Source: Leptospira vanthielii serovar Holland str. Waz Holland = ATCC 700522
GTDB taxonomy: Bacteria; Spirochaetota; Leptospiria; Leptospirales; Leptospiraceae
NCBI RefSeq assembly: GCF_000332455.1
Contig: NZ_AOGY02000077.1
Span: forward strand, 136,497 to 200,496
Direction: 5' to 3'
Length of the DNA stretch: 64,000 bases
In this document: piece by piece, positions 28,856-39,188 of the stretch
Layout of the letters: each line of letters opens with the position of its first letter
Position numbering within the stretch: the stretch's first letter is position 1
Made by a program: the position numbers and the translations under genes
The notes under the pieces: model-generated
The model's database searches: none
Seen by the model: the letters and a program-made list of their open reading frames with translations, nothing else
What the model was told of the DNA's origin: nothing

Positions 28856-30241
28856 TTATACCTTGGTTCTTTTTGTGGTACGTTTCAATAAAATTCTTTG
28901 GACTTGGATGTGTTTTGCATCACTTAATGGAAAAAATAAAAAGAGGATAGAACCTAAGATAAAGAAGAATCCTACACCAGGACCAAAGATCATTGCAAGG
29001 CGAAATCCCACATCGGCGGATTGGGTGGTAGCGCCGTTTTGGAATCCAACGGCATCGAGTAAAAAACCGGTGAGAGCAATTCCAAAGGCTTGAGAAAACT
29101 TAACACCCATCTTCCAAATTCCGAAATACAAACCTTCTCTTTTCTCGCCAGTTTTGAATTCATCATAGTCCACAACATCTGTAAGAATTGAGTCCATGAT
29201 AAGGATGGATCCTGCACAGATTCCTCCCACAAAAGCTGCAATGAGAGGAGGGCGTAATTCTCCATAAGGGAAGAGGGGATAAACAATGACCGTAAGAACA
29301 CCAAGACCAAAAACACCGAGAAAGGCTGGGATTTTTTTTCCAATTTTTTTGGCGATCCAAACCCAGAATCCAATGGAAAGGATGAGAACCAGAAAAAATG
29401 GCAAGAGGATATTGATAACCACAAGTGATTCTTTGAGACCCAACCTATATTCATAATAATAGAGGGCAATTGCTGAATTGAATGTCCTTCCTATCGTTGC
29501 AATGATAAAGGCAAAGAGTAAAATAAGAAACATTTTGTTTTTGAGAACCGAAACAAATGCAGTAAAGAAAGGGATCTTTTGTTCTGTATGATTTCTCACG
29601 TTGTCTCTTCCTCTGGTCACAAGAAATGTAGTGATAGAGGAAACCAAAATCACAAGGGATACAATTTCTCCGGCTACGGTTCGGGATGTGATGATATTAT
29701 CTTTTGAGGATTCGTCACCTAAAGATTGTAATATGGCTGCAGGCACAATCATTCCAATTAACATTCCAATATTGCTAAAAAATAACCTCCATCCAAAGAT
29801 AGAAGTCCTTTCGTTTCTTTCAAAACTGAGTTCGCTACCCAAGGCAATATGGGGAACAGAAATGATCGTCATTGCGGTGTTTACAAAAAGATACACAGTC
29901 AAAAGATAAGAGAACTTACCGAGCTGTGTGGTCAGGTGCGGAGGTGAGAAGAGGAGTAACACCGCCAAGGAGAGTAAAACCCCGCCAAGGAGAATGTAGG
30001 GCCGTCTACGACCCCATTTTGTATGGGTATGGTCAGAGATCCTACCCATGAATGGATCGCTTACAGCATCCCAAAGGACCGATATGGATAAAGCAATCCC
30101 GGCCAAACTCGAATTGAGTCCTACTATTTCTGTATAATATTTTAGTAAATAAATTTGAGTAAAGAGTTGAACGGCCGTTATACCAGTCTCTGCCGATCCA
30201 TATCCCATTTTGATTGGGAGTTTAAGTTTTGTTTGGTTCAT
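28856..30241 (-). CDS. MFS transporter, GPH (MelB-like) sugar:cation symporter family
   Basis: This 461-residue protein has about 12 TM spans. The GPH signature is clear near residues 55-80: WDAVSDPFMGRISDHTHTKW then GRRRPYILLGG. Members import glycosides, pentosides or hexuronides with Na+ or H+. The substrate is unknown and no sugar catabolic gene is adjacent. It lies upstream of the cyclase gene with a 13-bp gap, and 80 bp downstream of the membrane phosphatase. Confidence 0.88.
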   Translation of the reverse strand: MNQTKLKLPIKMGYGSAETGITAVQLFTQIYLLKYYTEIVGLNSSLAGIALSISVLWDAVSDPFMGRISDHTHTKWGRRRPYILLGGVLLSLAVLLLFSPPHLTTQLGKFSYLLTVYLFVNTAMTIISVPHIALGSELSFERNERTSIFGWRLFFSNIGMLIGMIVPAAILQSLGDESSKDNIITSRTVAGEIVSLVILVSSITTFLVTRGRDNVRNHTEQKIPFFTAFVSVLKNKMFLILLFAFIIATIGRTFNSAIALYYYEYRLGLKESLVVINILLPFFLVLILSIGFWVWIAKKIGKKIPAFLGVFGLGVLTVIVYPLFPYGELRPPLIAAFVGGICAGSILIMDSILTDVVDYDEFKTGEKREGLYFGIWKMGVKFSQAFGIALTGFLLDAVGFQNGATTQSADVGFRLAMIFGPGVGFFFILGSILFLFFPLSDAKHIQVQRILLKRTTKRTKV

Positions 30242-30321
30242 TCAAGGACTCAAGTATTGGACGGAAGGAACCTCAATTCTGGAGGAAGAAATTTCTGATC
30301 TTTGGGGAAATCGATTTTAGA

Positions 30322-32124
30322 TTACAACATTCTCTTGGGTAAATAACAGATTCGGATCAAAGAAATATCATCGATAACTTGTCCTAAGGATTCAATGAGT
30401 TTTGTGATGGCGAGTAAATTACCTTGTGTGGATTCAACGAGTGCCAAAAAAAACTGTTCATCTGAATTGACTTCTGTTTTTCCCATAGCATCTAAACGTA
30501 ATACATCGTCCTTTCCATCCGATCCAATGATGATTACATCTTCCGATTGAAGTTGGAATTCTTTGATATTTTGGATGGGCATGGCACCTAAAGTTCCTAG
30601 TTTTCGGTAGGAAATATCTGCCTGTATATATTCTGCTTTTCCCTTCCTGTATAGAACTATGGGCGGATGTTCGGCATTCAAAAAAAATAACCTTCCCGTA
30701 TCTTCTTCCAAAAGACCCATGGTGAGAGAAACAAGCATTGTTCCATCAAATGCTTCAAAGATCAAATGCATCTCTTGGAGATTTGTTTTTAACCAATCTG
30801 CTGGACTGATCATTTGATACCTTGGATCTGTTTTTGTTCTTTGAACAATGGATTGGAACACGGCTCCAAATACTAATGCCCCACCAGCTCCTTGCATAGA
30901 CTTACCCATCGCATCAGCGTTCGCAAAAAGTAAAAACTTTCTATTTTGTAAAACTATGGAATGGGAGATATTGATATCGCCGCCAATATCGTACCTTCGG
31001 TTTTTGTATTCGAATACTTTTTTCTGTCGAACCAAATGATCCACTTCCAATTGGTTACTGTCCACATCTTTGATTGCAAGTGGATTTAGCAATTGATAGG
31101 TGAGGTAATAATCACCATCCTGTTGGATTTTTAGGTTGCTGATGTCTTGTAAGGATTGGTTTAATTCATTGGTTCTTAAGGTTACTTTTTCTTCTAATCC
31201 TTCATTTAGATTTCTAATTTCTTCATACATTCCTTTCAATGTTGTAATCACCGAATTGAGATAGAATGCTTGTTTGGCGAAATCATCGCTGGACTTGGGG
31301 GTGACAACCACATCAAAATTTCCTTTGGCAAGTTCTCCTAAGGACCTGCTAGTTTCGTTTAGTCCTTCATTCACTGACTTGGCTACTACATAAGAACATA
31401 CTACCAGGGGAATAATGAAAATAAATGATACAGTAACAATGGGAATCATTGGATCTTTTACAGCAATTTCTCCCATTGCCAGCGAATAGAGAATGTAAGA
31501 AAAGATAACAAAGGGAAGGGCGGCCAAACTAAAAAAAGCGACTAGGATCCTTGAAAAATAATTAAACTTGGGGATGTCCTTTTCTTGAAGTTCTATGTTT
31601 TTGATTTGGGGAAGATCGAAAAGACGCCGGATGGAATTTTCGGAAATAAAATAATAAGTTACAAACGATATTGGAGCAATCATCACAAAGGTAAAGATTG
31701 CAGATCGAACCACCGATGGCATATAGGCCACCAAATAAAAAAACAAAAAACTGATTGGTATCACACCGGATAACCAACGTATTACGATGATAATGGCTTC
31801 GACTAAGGGATAACGAAAAAGAAGTATTTTTACAGATTTTGCATATTCGGCTTCCTCTATGGATAAGGAATAAATTCCAGAAGTGGGGATTTGGATCTTT
31901 TCAATTTTAGCATACACATATTTTAATAATAAGTGCCGGACAAAGGTACCAAGGAGACCAATCCCAGTAGCAAAAAAAACACAAAGGGCAATGAAGATAC
32001 GCCAATGTTCTGGCTCCATTTTCTGAGTGATGATGGCGTAATATACGGCAAAGGGAACAGGAACCGTGTGTGTGAACGCTTCTAGTTTAAGGGTAAGATC
32101 CCAGAAAAGAGTTTCTCGTTTCAC
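30322..32124 (-). CDS. Membrane PP2C (SpoIIE-type) phosphatase with HAMP domain
   Basis: This 600-residue protein has about six TM spans in the first 245 residues, a HAMP linker (VAKSVNEGLNETSRSLGELA), a coiled coil, then a PP2C/SpoIIE domain. Asp-containing motifs are FANADAMGKSMQGAGGA and VIIGSDGKDDV. It would dephosphorylate Ser/Thr on an anti-sigma-type partner in response to an envelope signal. No partner anti-sigma or STAS gene is adjacent. It is one of two PP2C phosphatases in the window (the other at 1-1844). Confidence 0.88.
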   Translation of the reverse strand: MKRETLFWDLTLKLEAFTHTVPVPFAVYYAIITQKMEPEHWRIFIALCVFFATGIGLLGTFVRHLLLKYVYAKIEKIQIPTSGIYSLSIEEAEYAKSVKILLFRYPLVEAIIIVIRWLSGVIPISFLFFYLVAYMPSVVRSAIFTFVMIAPISFVTYYFISENSIRRLFDLPQIKNIELQEKDIPKFNYFSRILVAFFSLAALPFVIFSYILYSLAMGEIAVKDPMIPIVTVSFIFIIPLVVCSYVVAKSVNEGLNETSRSLGELAKGNFDVVVTPKSSDDFAKQAFYLNSVITTLKGMYEEIRNLNEGLEEKVTLRTNELNQSLQDISNLKIQQDGDYYLTYQLLNPLAIKDVDSNQLEVDHLVRQKKVFEYKNRRYDIGGDINISHSIVLQNRKFLLFANADAMGKSMQGAGGALVFGAVFQSIVQRTKTDPRYQMISPADWLKTNLQEMHLIFEAFDGTMLVSLTMGLLEEDTGRLFFLNAEHPPIVLYRKGKAEYIQADISYRKLGTLGAMPIQNIKEFQLQSEDVIIIGSDGKDDVLRLDAMGKTEVNSDEQFFLALVESTQGNLLAITKLIESLGQVIDDISLIRICYLPKRML

Positions 32125-32535
32125 GTTGTCACCTAATCCTACCTATCTGCCTTTCTCCATAGACTGGAGGATCAATTCATAAAAGTCAAGTCGAAGGGAT
32201 GGATTTCTAAATAAACTTTTGTATGCTCTGTTGTTTCATAATTATCATTTCTTTTGAATGAAATTTATATACAAATCGGTTGTTGGAAATTTTTTGTCTT
32301 TCACTACAAATTGTAGATAACACGTTCATTTTGAACTATAGTATATCACATAATCAATGTTATGTTATATAAATTTGAAATTGAAAATCATTTTCCATTC
32401 AAGACCTTTAAAAAAGAACGACGTTAACCAGTTGTTTTTTTGTTTTGAAGCTGGAAAATTCTAAATTCTGTAATTGGAATCCCTATCTTCTAAATAGTAC
32501 TTGAAAGGCAAGGTGCGCTAAAATACAAAGAAATC
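32125..32535. other. AT-rich divergent intergenic region, 411 bp
   Basis: No coding signal on either strand. It must hold the promoters of the divergent phosphatase and chemoreceptor genes. A short palindrome CTACAA-A-TTGTAG (32304-32316) is the only clear symmetry. I see no tRNA or riboswitch. Confidence 0.5.
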
Positions 32536-34226
32536 ATGCGCAAGAATCTGCCCATTACTGATACTGAAATCGAATTCCAAGAAGGAACAAAGATCACCTC
32601 CAAAACAGATCTGAAAGGAATCATCACCTATGTGAATGAGGATTTTTTACGCATTAGTGGATATACTGAAGAAGAGATAATCGGAGAACCCCACAACCTG
32701 ATCCGTCACCCCGATATGCCAAAAGAGGCGTTCCAAGATTTATGGGATACAATTAAGGCTCAAAATTCATGGGTGGTGTTGTCAAAAACCGTTGTAAAAA
32801 CGGAGATTATTATTGGGTAGATGCGAACGTATCACCAATTTACGAAGATGGAAAACATATTGGTTATATGTCGGTACGGACCAAGGCAACGAAAGGACAA
32901 ATTCGTAATGCCGAAACTTTGTATGGCAAAATGAATTCTGGAACTTGGAAACCTAAAACAAATGATGGAATCATCGCTGGTTTATCTTCGCAAACCATTT
33001 TCCTTATACAAACAATTGTAAGTGGAACTCTACTGATTTTATTTTCGCAAAAAACAAATGTTAGTTTAGTTTTTCTTTCCAATCCTCTGGCATCAATATT
33101 TGGATTAGTTTTGTTTTCCTTTGTTACAACCATTGGTTATCTAAAGATCAGAAAAAACAGAAAATCATTCTTAAAGGTAAAGGAATACTTAGAAAATTTA
33201 TGTAATGGTCGGCTAAAGTTTGATGTGGTTTTAGAAAATGGAGGTGATTATGCAGAAATCCTTTCGTTGATCAAAAAAACTCAATTTGAATTTAGAGGAA
33301 TGATTTCTCAATTGATTGGGAATGCCGAAATTGTAAAAACTCAAATCAAAGCGCTCACTTATGCCGTAGAACATATCCATGTTGCATTTCAAGAGTTATC
33401 GAAAGCAATGTTTTCTTTGGCAGATTCGAGCATTGTCACTCGTGAAAGTTCAGATTGTATCTTCCAAGAAATGGATTCCTTAAATCAACTCATCTGTAAT
33501 ATACGGAATGAATCTAATACAGTACAATCGGAATCCACAGAAGCATACCAATTTTCCTTAGTAGGAAAAAACCGTTCTGATAAAGCAATGACTCAGTTTT
33601 TAAAAGCGAAGAGTCAAATTTTCAAAACTTCTGAAACCATCAAAGATTTAGGTGAAAAAACAAAAGCCATCCGGAAAATCACAGAAACCATTACTGCCAT
33701 TTCTGAAAAAACAAACTTACTTTCGTTAAATGCATCTATTGAGTCGGCGAGGGCAGGTGATGCGGGGAAAGGATTTGCCGTGGTTGCAGGGGAAGTGGGA
33801 AAACTTGCCGAACAATCCAATAAATCCGCAAAAGAAATATCTGCCTTCGTCTCCGAATTGACTGCAAAGATTTTGCAAACGGTTTCAGATATCCAAGAAG
33901 GTCTTACTGAAGTAGAAGTGGGTTCTCTCGAATTCGAAACGGTTCAAGTCGAGATGAACAAAATTTTAAAGAATGCAGAAGAAACTAAAATTAGTGCCGA
34001 GAAGATCAATGGTTCTACTGAAGGGTCGGAGTCAATGTCTGGGAGTGTTTTGGAAAATATGGAAAAGATCCAAACCCAACTGATCAATACATCCGCCATT
34101 GTGGAGGAGTTGTCAGCGGCTGCCAACGAACAAAAACAAACCGTTGCCGCCATTGAAGAGTCCATTACGAATTTAGACAAAGTAGCGGATCGACTGGATT
34201 CTGTGGCCTTCCGATTTCAATTTTAA
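32536..34226 (+). pseudogene. Aer-like PAS chemoreceptor (MCP) with a one-base frameshift
   Basis: Two overlapping frames together make one receptor. 32536-32820 encodes the first half of a PAS domain (HNLIRHPDMPKEAF is typical of Aer). The frame starting at 32769 continues the same PAS domain with VVKNRCKNGDYYWVDANV and GYMSVRT, followed by two close TM spans and an MCP signalling domain ([19 protein letters not shown]). E. coli Aer has WSGIVKNRRKNGDHYW at this point. Adding one base within 32771-32777 (GGGTGGT) makes Trp-Val-Gly-Val-Val and restores one frame. The break is either a real disruption, a phase-variable site or a sequence error. The second part alone would lack half the PAS core. 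If intact it would signal redox or oxygen state to CheA. Confidence 0.85.
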
Positions 34227-34259
34227 TGATGTAGTACGAGCACAATTCAGGATAAGGTT

Positions 34260-34685
34260 ATGACAAACCCAAACACAAAACCAAAAATGAGTTTCCATGT
34301 AGAAACATCACGAGTTGATTCACATTCGAGTCTTTCAAAGTGTAAGTCGGCAGAGATTGTTTTGGATACGGATATGGCGGGAAATCCAAATGCGTTTAAC
34401 GCAGCGGAGTTGTTACTCTCTGCACTTTCGGCATGTATCATTAAGGGAGTGGAAAGGGTTACGCCGATCCTTCATTTTCAACTGAAAGGAATTCAAGTCA
34501 TCGTAGATGGGGTTCGTCAGGATGTTCCACCCAAAATGGAATCCATTCGTTACCAGATCATTGTGGATACAGAGGAATCGGATGACCGTCTGCACCTGTT
34601 ACACGAAAATATAAAAAAATATGGAACTGTGTTTAACACCATTGCCCCAGGAACTGATTTGGCTGGCGAAATTCGTAGAAAATGA
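34260..34685 (+). CDS. OsmC family protein
   Basis: This 141-residue protein has the OsmC fold features: GNPNAFNAAELLLSALSACI with the first conserved cysteine, and a final helix-strand GTVFNTIAPGTDL. OsmC/Ohr proteins reduce organic hydroperoxides with a cysteine pair. Here the second cysteine position, usually CPV, reads GTV, so peroxidase activity is doubtful, and this may belong to the uncharacterised OsmC-like branch. Cys also occurs near the N-terminus (LSKCKS). A hairpin terminator follows. Confidence 0.85.
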   Translation: MTNPNTKPKMSFHVETSRVDSHSSLSKCKSAEIVLDTDMAGNPNAFNAAELLLSALSACIIKGVERVTPILHFQLKGIQVIVDGVRQDVPPKMESIRYQIIVDTEESDDRLHLLHENIKKYGTVFNTIAPGTDLAGEIRRK

Positions 34686-34687
34686 AA

Positions 34688-34714
34688 AAAACCAAAGGTT
34701 CTTCTTTGGGTTTT
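34688..34714 (+). terminator. Rho-independent terminator after the OsmC gene
   Basis: AAAACCAAAG (34688-34697) pairs with CTTTGGGTTTT (34704-34714) with one bulged base and a 6-base loop, starting 3 bases after the stop. The 3' arm ends in four T. Confidence 0.65.
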
Positions 34715-34754
34715 CGAATGCAAAATGGATAGTATGTGAATTTTTATTTGTAAT

Positions 34755-35225
34755 CTATTTTACCGAGAGACTTAGACCTTTTAAAATTATTACAACCGTA
34801 TACGAAAAAAAGTAAAGAGATCCGAAAAGCGGAATTATAAAGAAAAGAGCGTCAATAGGATAAAGTGCTTCGGTTGGCGTGAATTTTTTCCTTAGTGCTA
34901 TCGGAATATTCTTACACTCGTCAAGATTTGGAAATTCAACTAATATGAGTTGAACAATACTCTTTGCATATTTGAGGTAGTCTTTTTTCCAACCTCTGAA
35001 TGAATAGTTGATGTAAGTTGCTAATATACCAATAAAAAATAAAAAAATGTTTAATGAGATTTCAGCTTTCTTGTAATTGTCAGAAGCTAAGATAGCCGAC
35101 AACAAAGCTACATAAAATCCTGTAACACTAATTGATTTCAATTCATTCTGCTGCATCAAATTGATGTATATAGAAAGTAATTGAATATAATCACTGCCAT
35201 TCTTTGGTTTGCAGTCATGTGACAT
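34755..35225 (-). CDS. AT-rich membrane protein of unknown function
   Basis: This 156-residue protein has three or four hydrophobic spans: about 34-48, 57-77, and 125-150, with a basic amphipathic stretch between (RGWKKDYLKYAKSIV). Base composition is clearly more AT-rich than the neighbouring genes. The layout of paired TMs followed by a helical cytosolic part vaguely recalls small membrane effectors such as SLATT-type proteins, but there is no nucleotide-sensing partner nearby and I cannot assign a family. It may be a recent arrival. Some 145 bp of non-coding DNA separates it from the thiolase stop. Confidence 0.6.
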   Translation of the reverse strand: MSHDCKPKNGSDYIQLLSIYINLMQQNELKSISVTGFYVALLSAILASDNYKKAEISLNIFLFFIGILATYINYSFRGWKKDYLKYAKSIVQLILVEFPNLDECKNIPIALRKKFTPTEALYPIDALFFIIPLFGSLYFFSYTVVIILKGLSLSVK

Positions 35226-35330
35226 CTAAATGCTCCATAATTTAAAATGTATACATTGTTTGTTTATGCAAAGAAATTTTTGTTGTCAATTTGATTTATA
35301 AAGGATGAAAGGATTATACATTTAGGGTGT

Positions 35331-35365
35331 TTAATGGGAATCGGACTATATCCGACTCCCATTAA
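35331..35365 (-). terminator. Hairpin downstream of the thiolase operon
   Basis: TTAATGGGA-A-TCGGA (35331-35345) pairs with TCCGA-C-TCCCATTAA (35351-35365), with one mismatch and a 5-base loop. It starts 6 bases past the thiolase stop on the minus strand. There is no long T-run, but the position fits a terminator. Confidence 0.6.
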
Positions 35366-35371
35366 TTGTGT

Positions 35372-36637
35372 TTACTTACCTAAGATGAACACAAAGTTCG
35401 TTGTCGCAGACCCACCGATGTTGAGCATAAGACCGTTCTTTGCTCCTTTCACTTGGTAGTCACCAGCTGTATTCGTGACTTGTTTGTAAAGGTCGAGCAT
35501 CATACGAACTCCGGATGCACCTACAGGGTGACCCACACCAATGAGTCCACCAGATGGGTTGATTGGTTTTTTACCGCCAAAGTCAATGGTTCCGTCTTCG
35601 ATCGCAATGTGTTCTTTTCCTGGTTCAGAAATTCCAAACGCAGAGATCGCAGCATATTCAGAAGAAGTGAAACAGTCATGTGTTTCAAACACATCAATGT
35701 TTTTTACATCTAAGTCAGCACGTTTGTATGCATCTTTTACTGTTTGGCGAGTCCATGGAAGGATGTATTTGTCCCCAACGGATTCTAGTTTTTTTGCTTC
35801 AAACGTAATTGGTGCGACTCTGTGTCCCCAACCTTTAATGCGAGGGATATCATCGAACTTACGACCAGTTTTTTTAGCGTATGCTTTTGTATAATCTTTG
35901 GAAGCAAGGATTGTTACCGCAGCACCGTCTGTTACTTGAGAACAGTCAGTGATACAAAGTCTTCCTCCCACAGCCATATTGTTATCTCCACCACGAGCCA
36001 TCGCATGTTCTTTGTTCATAAACCATGTGCGAGTTTGTGCTTTAGGGTTACGTTTTGCGTTTGCGTAATTGATCCGAGAAATTTCTGCAAGAGCATCCAT
36101 AAAACGTTCTTCTTTTAGTTCGTAACGTTCGAGGATCACATCCGCTAGTTTTCCGAAAAGTTTAGGGAAAGGAAATTGTACTCCTTTCGCTTCTTTTTCA
36201 TAATAAGCAGCAGTTCCAAGAAAGTCTCCACCTACAGAAGAAGAAACCGTTTTCATCACTTCCACACCAAGTACGATCGCTAGATCGTAATCTTCGGCAC
36301 GGATATGTGTGATGGCAGCGTCCAGGGCCACAGATCCAGAAGCACAAGCGGCTTCGTAACGAGCACCGGGAACACCAAAAAGAGCAGGGTTTACTTCCGT
36401 CAAAAAAGCACCTAAGTGGCCTTGGTTGGCATACTGTTCTGCATCGAAGTTACCAACAAATACAGCCACTTTGTTTTCTTTATTCAATCGTTTGATTTCA
36501 TCATAGCTGATCCCTACTTTTTCAAGAGCATCATCTAATACTTCCCGCATCATGGACATGAAGGTTTTTCCTTCTTTGGTCCAGTTGCGTTGGAAGTCGG
36601 TTTGTTCTCCACCTAGTACAAATACTTTTTCACTCAT
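35372..36637 (-). CDS. Thiolase family acetyl-CoA acyltransferase
   Basis: This 421-residue protein has active Cys98 in [12 protein letters not shown], a His in [14 protein letters not shown], and the C-terminal [12 protein letters not shown] loop. The HDCF motif places it nearer the SCP-x-type/degradative thiolases than the classical FadA group. It would cleave 3-ketoacyl-CoA in beta-oxidation. It is 13 bp downstream of the 3-hydroxyacyl-CoA dehydrogenase, forming a two-gene beta-oxidation operon. Fatty acids are the main carbon source of Leptospira (established knowledge), so the pair is likely central. Confidence 0.9.
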   Translation of the reverse strand: MSEKVFVLGGEQTDFQRNWTKEGKTFMSMMREVLDDALEKVGISYDEIKRLNKENKVAVFVGNFDAEQYANQGHLGAFLTEVNPALFGVPGARYEAACASGSVALDAAITHIRAEDYDLAIVLGVEVMKTVSSSVGGDFLGTAAYYEKEAKGVQFPFPKLFGKLADVILERYELKEERFMDALAEISRINYANAKRNPKAQTRTWFMNKEHAMARGGDNNMAVGGRLCITDCSQVTDGAAVTILASKDYTKAYAKKTGRKFDDIPRIKGWGHRVAPITFEAKKLESVGDKYILPWTRQTVKDAYKRADLDVKNIDVFETHDCFTSSEYAAISAFGISEPGKEHIAIEDGTIDFGGKKPINPSGGLIGVGHPVGASGVRMMLDLYKQVTNTAGDYQVKGAKNGLMLNIGGSATTNFVFILGK

Positions 36638-36650
36638 ATAATGCTCCTAA

Positions 36651-37961
36651 TTAACCTTTGAAGAGAGACCTTGCATCCAGTTTCTCACCGAGTTCGTAAA
36701 ACTTTTTGCCTTCTTTTGCATCTTTTAAAAGTTTGGGAACTGGTATTTTAGACGCTTCCATCAGCTTAATTGTTTCTTTCGGGCCACCAAGGAAATCCAC
36801 AAAAGCGGAAGCAGGAACCCAGTTAAAACCGAAACCCATAGCTCCGTCAGTGTTTTCTTTTGTATCCACCACTTCCCCAACAAGGGAGAGCGAATAACTG
36901 ATGTAACGTGAAATGAAGTAACGAGCAATGTCTGCTTCCAAGCCACTTGCTTTTTTTACTACATCCATCGCACCTTTGTAGTCAGACTCTTTGATTTTTT
37001 GGCGAGCTTCTTTGATAAAAGGAATATCAAATTTTGGATACGGATCGTACTCACCCGTTTTGATATTATAAACAAACTTTTCCCGTTTTCCGTCAGCATG
37101 TTTCACAACTTTCGTGAGACCACCGCCACTCTTCATACCGAGTTTACCGGCATCGATTAACTTTTGGAAGTAACCAGGAAGTTTGAATGTTTCGTGAGCT
37201 TCGTCTTTTGTATTGTCGTAGATATTGTCAACGATGGCTTTGTGAACATCTAGTCCTACGAAGTCAGCAGTGGCAAGTGGTCCCATAGCGCGGCCCGTGT
37301 AACCAGACATGATTTCGTCAAGAAGCGCAATTCCACCTTTGTCGGCATACTTTTCTGCAAAGTGAGCCACTTCGTTCATCAACTGAAACCCAATGCGGTT
37401 TCCAGCAAAAGCAGGAGTGTCATTTGTATACACAACAGCACGGCCGAGTACTTTGTCTAAGTATTCACCTAACGCTTGTGTAACTTTTTTGTCGTTACCA
37501 GAGTGAGTGACTAGTTCACAAAGGATCATTTTATAAGGAGGGTTGAAAAAATGCGTTCCGTAGTAGTGTTTTTGACCGTCTTCATCGTAAGCTTTTGCCA
37601 AACGACCGATGGAAAGACCAGAAGACACAGTGGACACGATGGTTCCGGGACGACGAGCTTTCGCAATACGAATGTTAATCGGTTCTTTGACTTCGTAACT
37701 TTCCGCCACGAGTTCGAATACCCAATCTGACTCAGCGACAGCTTTTTCCAGGTCCGCATCGTAGGAACCAGGGATCATTCTAGCGCGAATTGTATCCGTT
37801 TTTACGGATGCCACAGCGGCTTCGATACCCTGTTTTGCTTTTTCAACATCTCTAGCGAGCATATAGACTTTAGCACCACCGAAGGCGGCAATGACGCCTG
37901 CACTTCCAGAACCCATGGCTCCGTTGGCACCTAAAATCGTGACAGTTTTGATTTCTCTCAT
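36651..37961 (-). CDS. 3-hydroxyacyl-CoA dehydrogenase
   Basis: This 436-residue protein has an N-terminal NAD-binding Rossmann motif ([17 protein letters not shown]), the family segment [16 protein letters not shown], and [16 protein letters not shown], then C-terminal helical domains. There is no enoyl-CoA hydratase domain, so it is the single-function form rather than FadB. It oxidises 3-hydroxyacyl-CoA to 3-ketoacyl-CoA, feeding the thiolase encoded just downstream. A GC-rich palindromic element lies upstream. Confidence 0.92.
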   Translation of the reverse strand: MREIKTVTILGANGAMGSGSAGVIAAFGGAKVYMLARDVEKAKQGIEAAVASVKTDTIRARMIPGSYDADLEKAVAESDWVFELVAESYEVKEPINIRIAKARRPGTIVSTVSSGLSIGRLAKAYDEDGQKHYYGTHFFNPPYKMILCELVTHSGNDKKVTQALGEYLDKVLGRAVVYTNDTPAFAGNRIGFQLMNEVAHFAEKYADKGGIALLDEIMSGYTGRAMGPLATADFVGLDVHKAIVDNIYDNTKDEAHETFKLPGYFQKLIDAGKLGMKSGGGLTKVVKHADGKREKFVYNIKTGEYDPYPKFDIPFIKEARQKIKESDYKGAMDVVKKASGLEADIARYFISRYISYSLSLVGEVVDTKENTDGAMGFGFNWVPASAFVDFLGGPKETIKLMEASKIPVPKLLKDAKEGKKFYELGEKLDARSLFKG

Positions 37962-38051
37962 GAAGGAATATCCGAATCTAATTTTTACTTACCGTTCTAG
38001 AAAGCCAAGGTGACAGGAAAATCGTTTTTTTTTGTCAGATTTGTTACAAAA

Positions 38052-38335
38052 GAGGGTCGGCGGGGTGTGGGGTGTGGATATTGTACTCCCCGCCCGATTT
38101 GAGGGTGGGGAACTAGACCCGCCGCCCAATGGTTTCCCTTTACCACGACCCGCAATTTTTGGCACGCCACTTCCCAAAATCCCCAATTTTAATTCTGATA
38201 AGTTCACGGTTTCGACCTGGGGCGCCCGGGCGGGCCCTTTCGGGGTGCGCTTACGCTCCCGTCCTTCCGGCAAGGGAAACCTTTGCCAGAAGGACCAAGC
38301 CCTGCAGGTCCCTGGCGTTGGGATTGGTTTGCTAT
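38052..38335. repeat. GC-rich palindromic element, probable dispersed intergenic repeat
   Basis: Base composition jumps sharply above both neighbours. It holds several inverted repeats: GGCGGGG (38059-38065) with CCCCGCC (38088-38094); a GGGCGCCCGGGCGGGCCC-like core near 38220-38237; and a 16-bp arm pair 38261-38276 with 38280-38295 (2 mismatches, AAA loop). Long frames are open on both strands, but their content is low-complexity Pro/Gly/Arg and has no ribosome site, so I regard them as a by-product of high GC. The stacked hairpins look like a mobile or dispersed non-coding repeat. The rest of the gap 37962-38576 (left flank and 38336-38576) is AT-rich with no gene seen. Confidence 0.55.
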
Positions 38336-38576
38336 ATAGTAAATCATCAGTTTTTATATGAATAGAATCCCCTTTGGTAAAATGCGAGATTTGATTTCAT
38401 TTTTTAGAATCGAATCAATAATTTTGGGTGAATTTTTCTGAAGTAAATTATATCACAAGAAAGATTCGTTTATCAGTATCTTATGATACACATAAATTGT
38501 TTATAGTATTGAAATAATATCTGTTATTTGCTGAAAACCATTTGACCTAACTATAGTTTATGTTGCACTTTGACCG

Positions 38577-39188
38577 ATGAATTTGAAAGAAAAACCCTCT
38601 AGTCAATGGATTATCATTATTTCAGTTTCTTGCTTAGGAATATTACTTAATTGTATTTCCTTTGTGAAGTATGAAAATCCAAGTTTAAAAAATACGCCAA
38701 CTCCTGAAATATTAGAAAAAAAAGTTATACTAATAAAATATTTTGGCGACTATTATGAGCATGGCAAAATTTCAAAAATTCCGCAGCCCATTCCAACGGT
38801 TAATGAAAAAATGGAAGGTATTTTGAAAGATTCTGATTTGTTTAAGAATGTCACAACGAATGACAAAGAGCCAGTTGATCTAATCATGATTGTAGAAACA
38901 AACATTAATGATAAAAGTAACATGGTTTTGGTTGGTATTTCAGGAGCAACTTTTCTTGTTTTCCCTTTGTTTATCGATTTAGAACTGAACATGAAAGTTT
39001 CGTTACTCGATTCGAATTCCAAGTTATTAGCTGTAAACGAAGAACGTTATTCAAATGATTCAATCTTCGGATGGATAATTCTTCCTGTTTCTCCATTTTT
39101 CTTTACACCTATTGTAGAAACGAGAGCATACAGAAGTATCATTTATTCATCTCTAAACAATTGGAAATCAAAAGGAATTATCAAATGA
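38577..39188 (+). CDS. Lipoprotein of unknown function, first of a coupled pair
   Basis: This 203-residue protein has a basic start, a hydrophobic stretch and a lipobox (LGILLNC). The mature protein has a Lys-rich N-part, a strand-helix region, and near the C-terminus a very hydrophobic stretch (FGWIILPVSPFFFTPIVE). The arrangement (lipobox, alpha/beta core, GW-plus-hydrophobic patch, final helix) is shared with the lipoproteins at 61062-61679 and 61669-62202. The next gene overlaps its stop codon (ATGA). Low GC suggests a different origin from the flanking genes. No family name is recognised. Confidence 0.7.
   Translation: MNLKEKPSSQWIIIISVSCLGILLNCISFVKYENPSLKNTPTPEILEKKVILIKYFGDYYEHGKISKIPQPIPTVNEKMEGILKDSDLFKNVTTNDKEPVDLIMIVETNINDKSNMVLVGISGATFLVFPLFIDLELNMKVSLLDSNSKLLAVNEERYSNDSIFGWIILPVSPFFFTPIVETRAYRSIIYSSLNNWKSKGIIK

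Noticed and set aside
37989..38365. Long open frames on both strands in the GC-rich element
   Set aside because: Low-complexity Pro/Gly/Arg products, no ribosome site, and both strands open because of high GC; treated as a repeat element.
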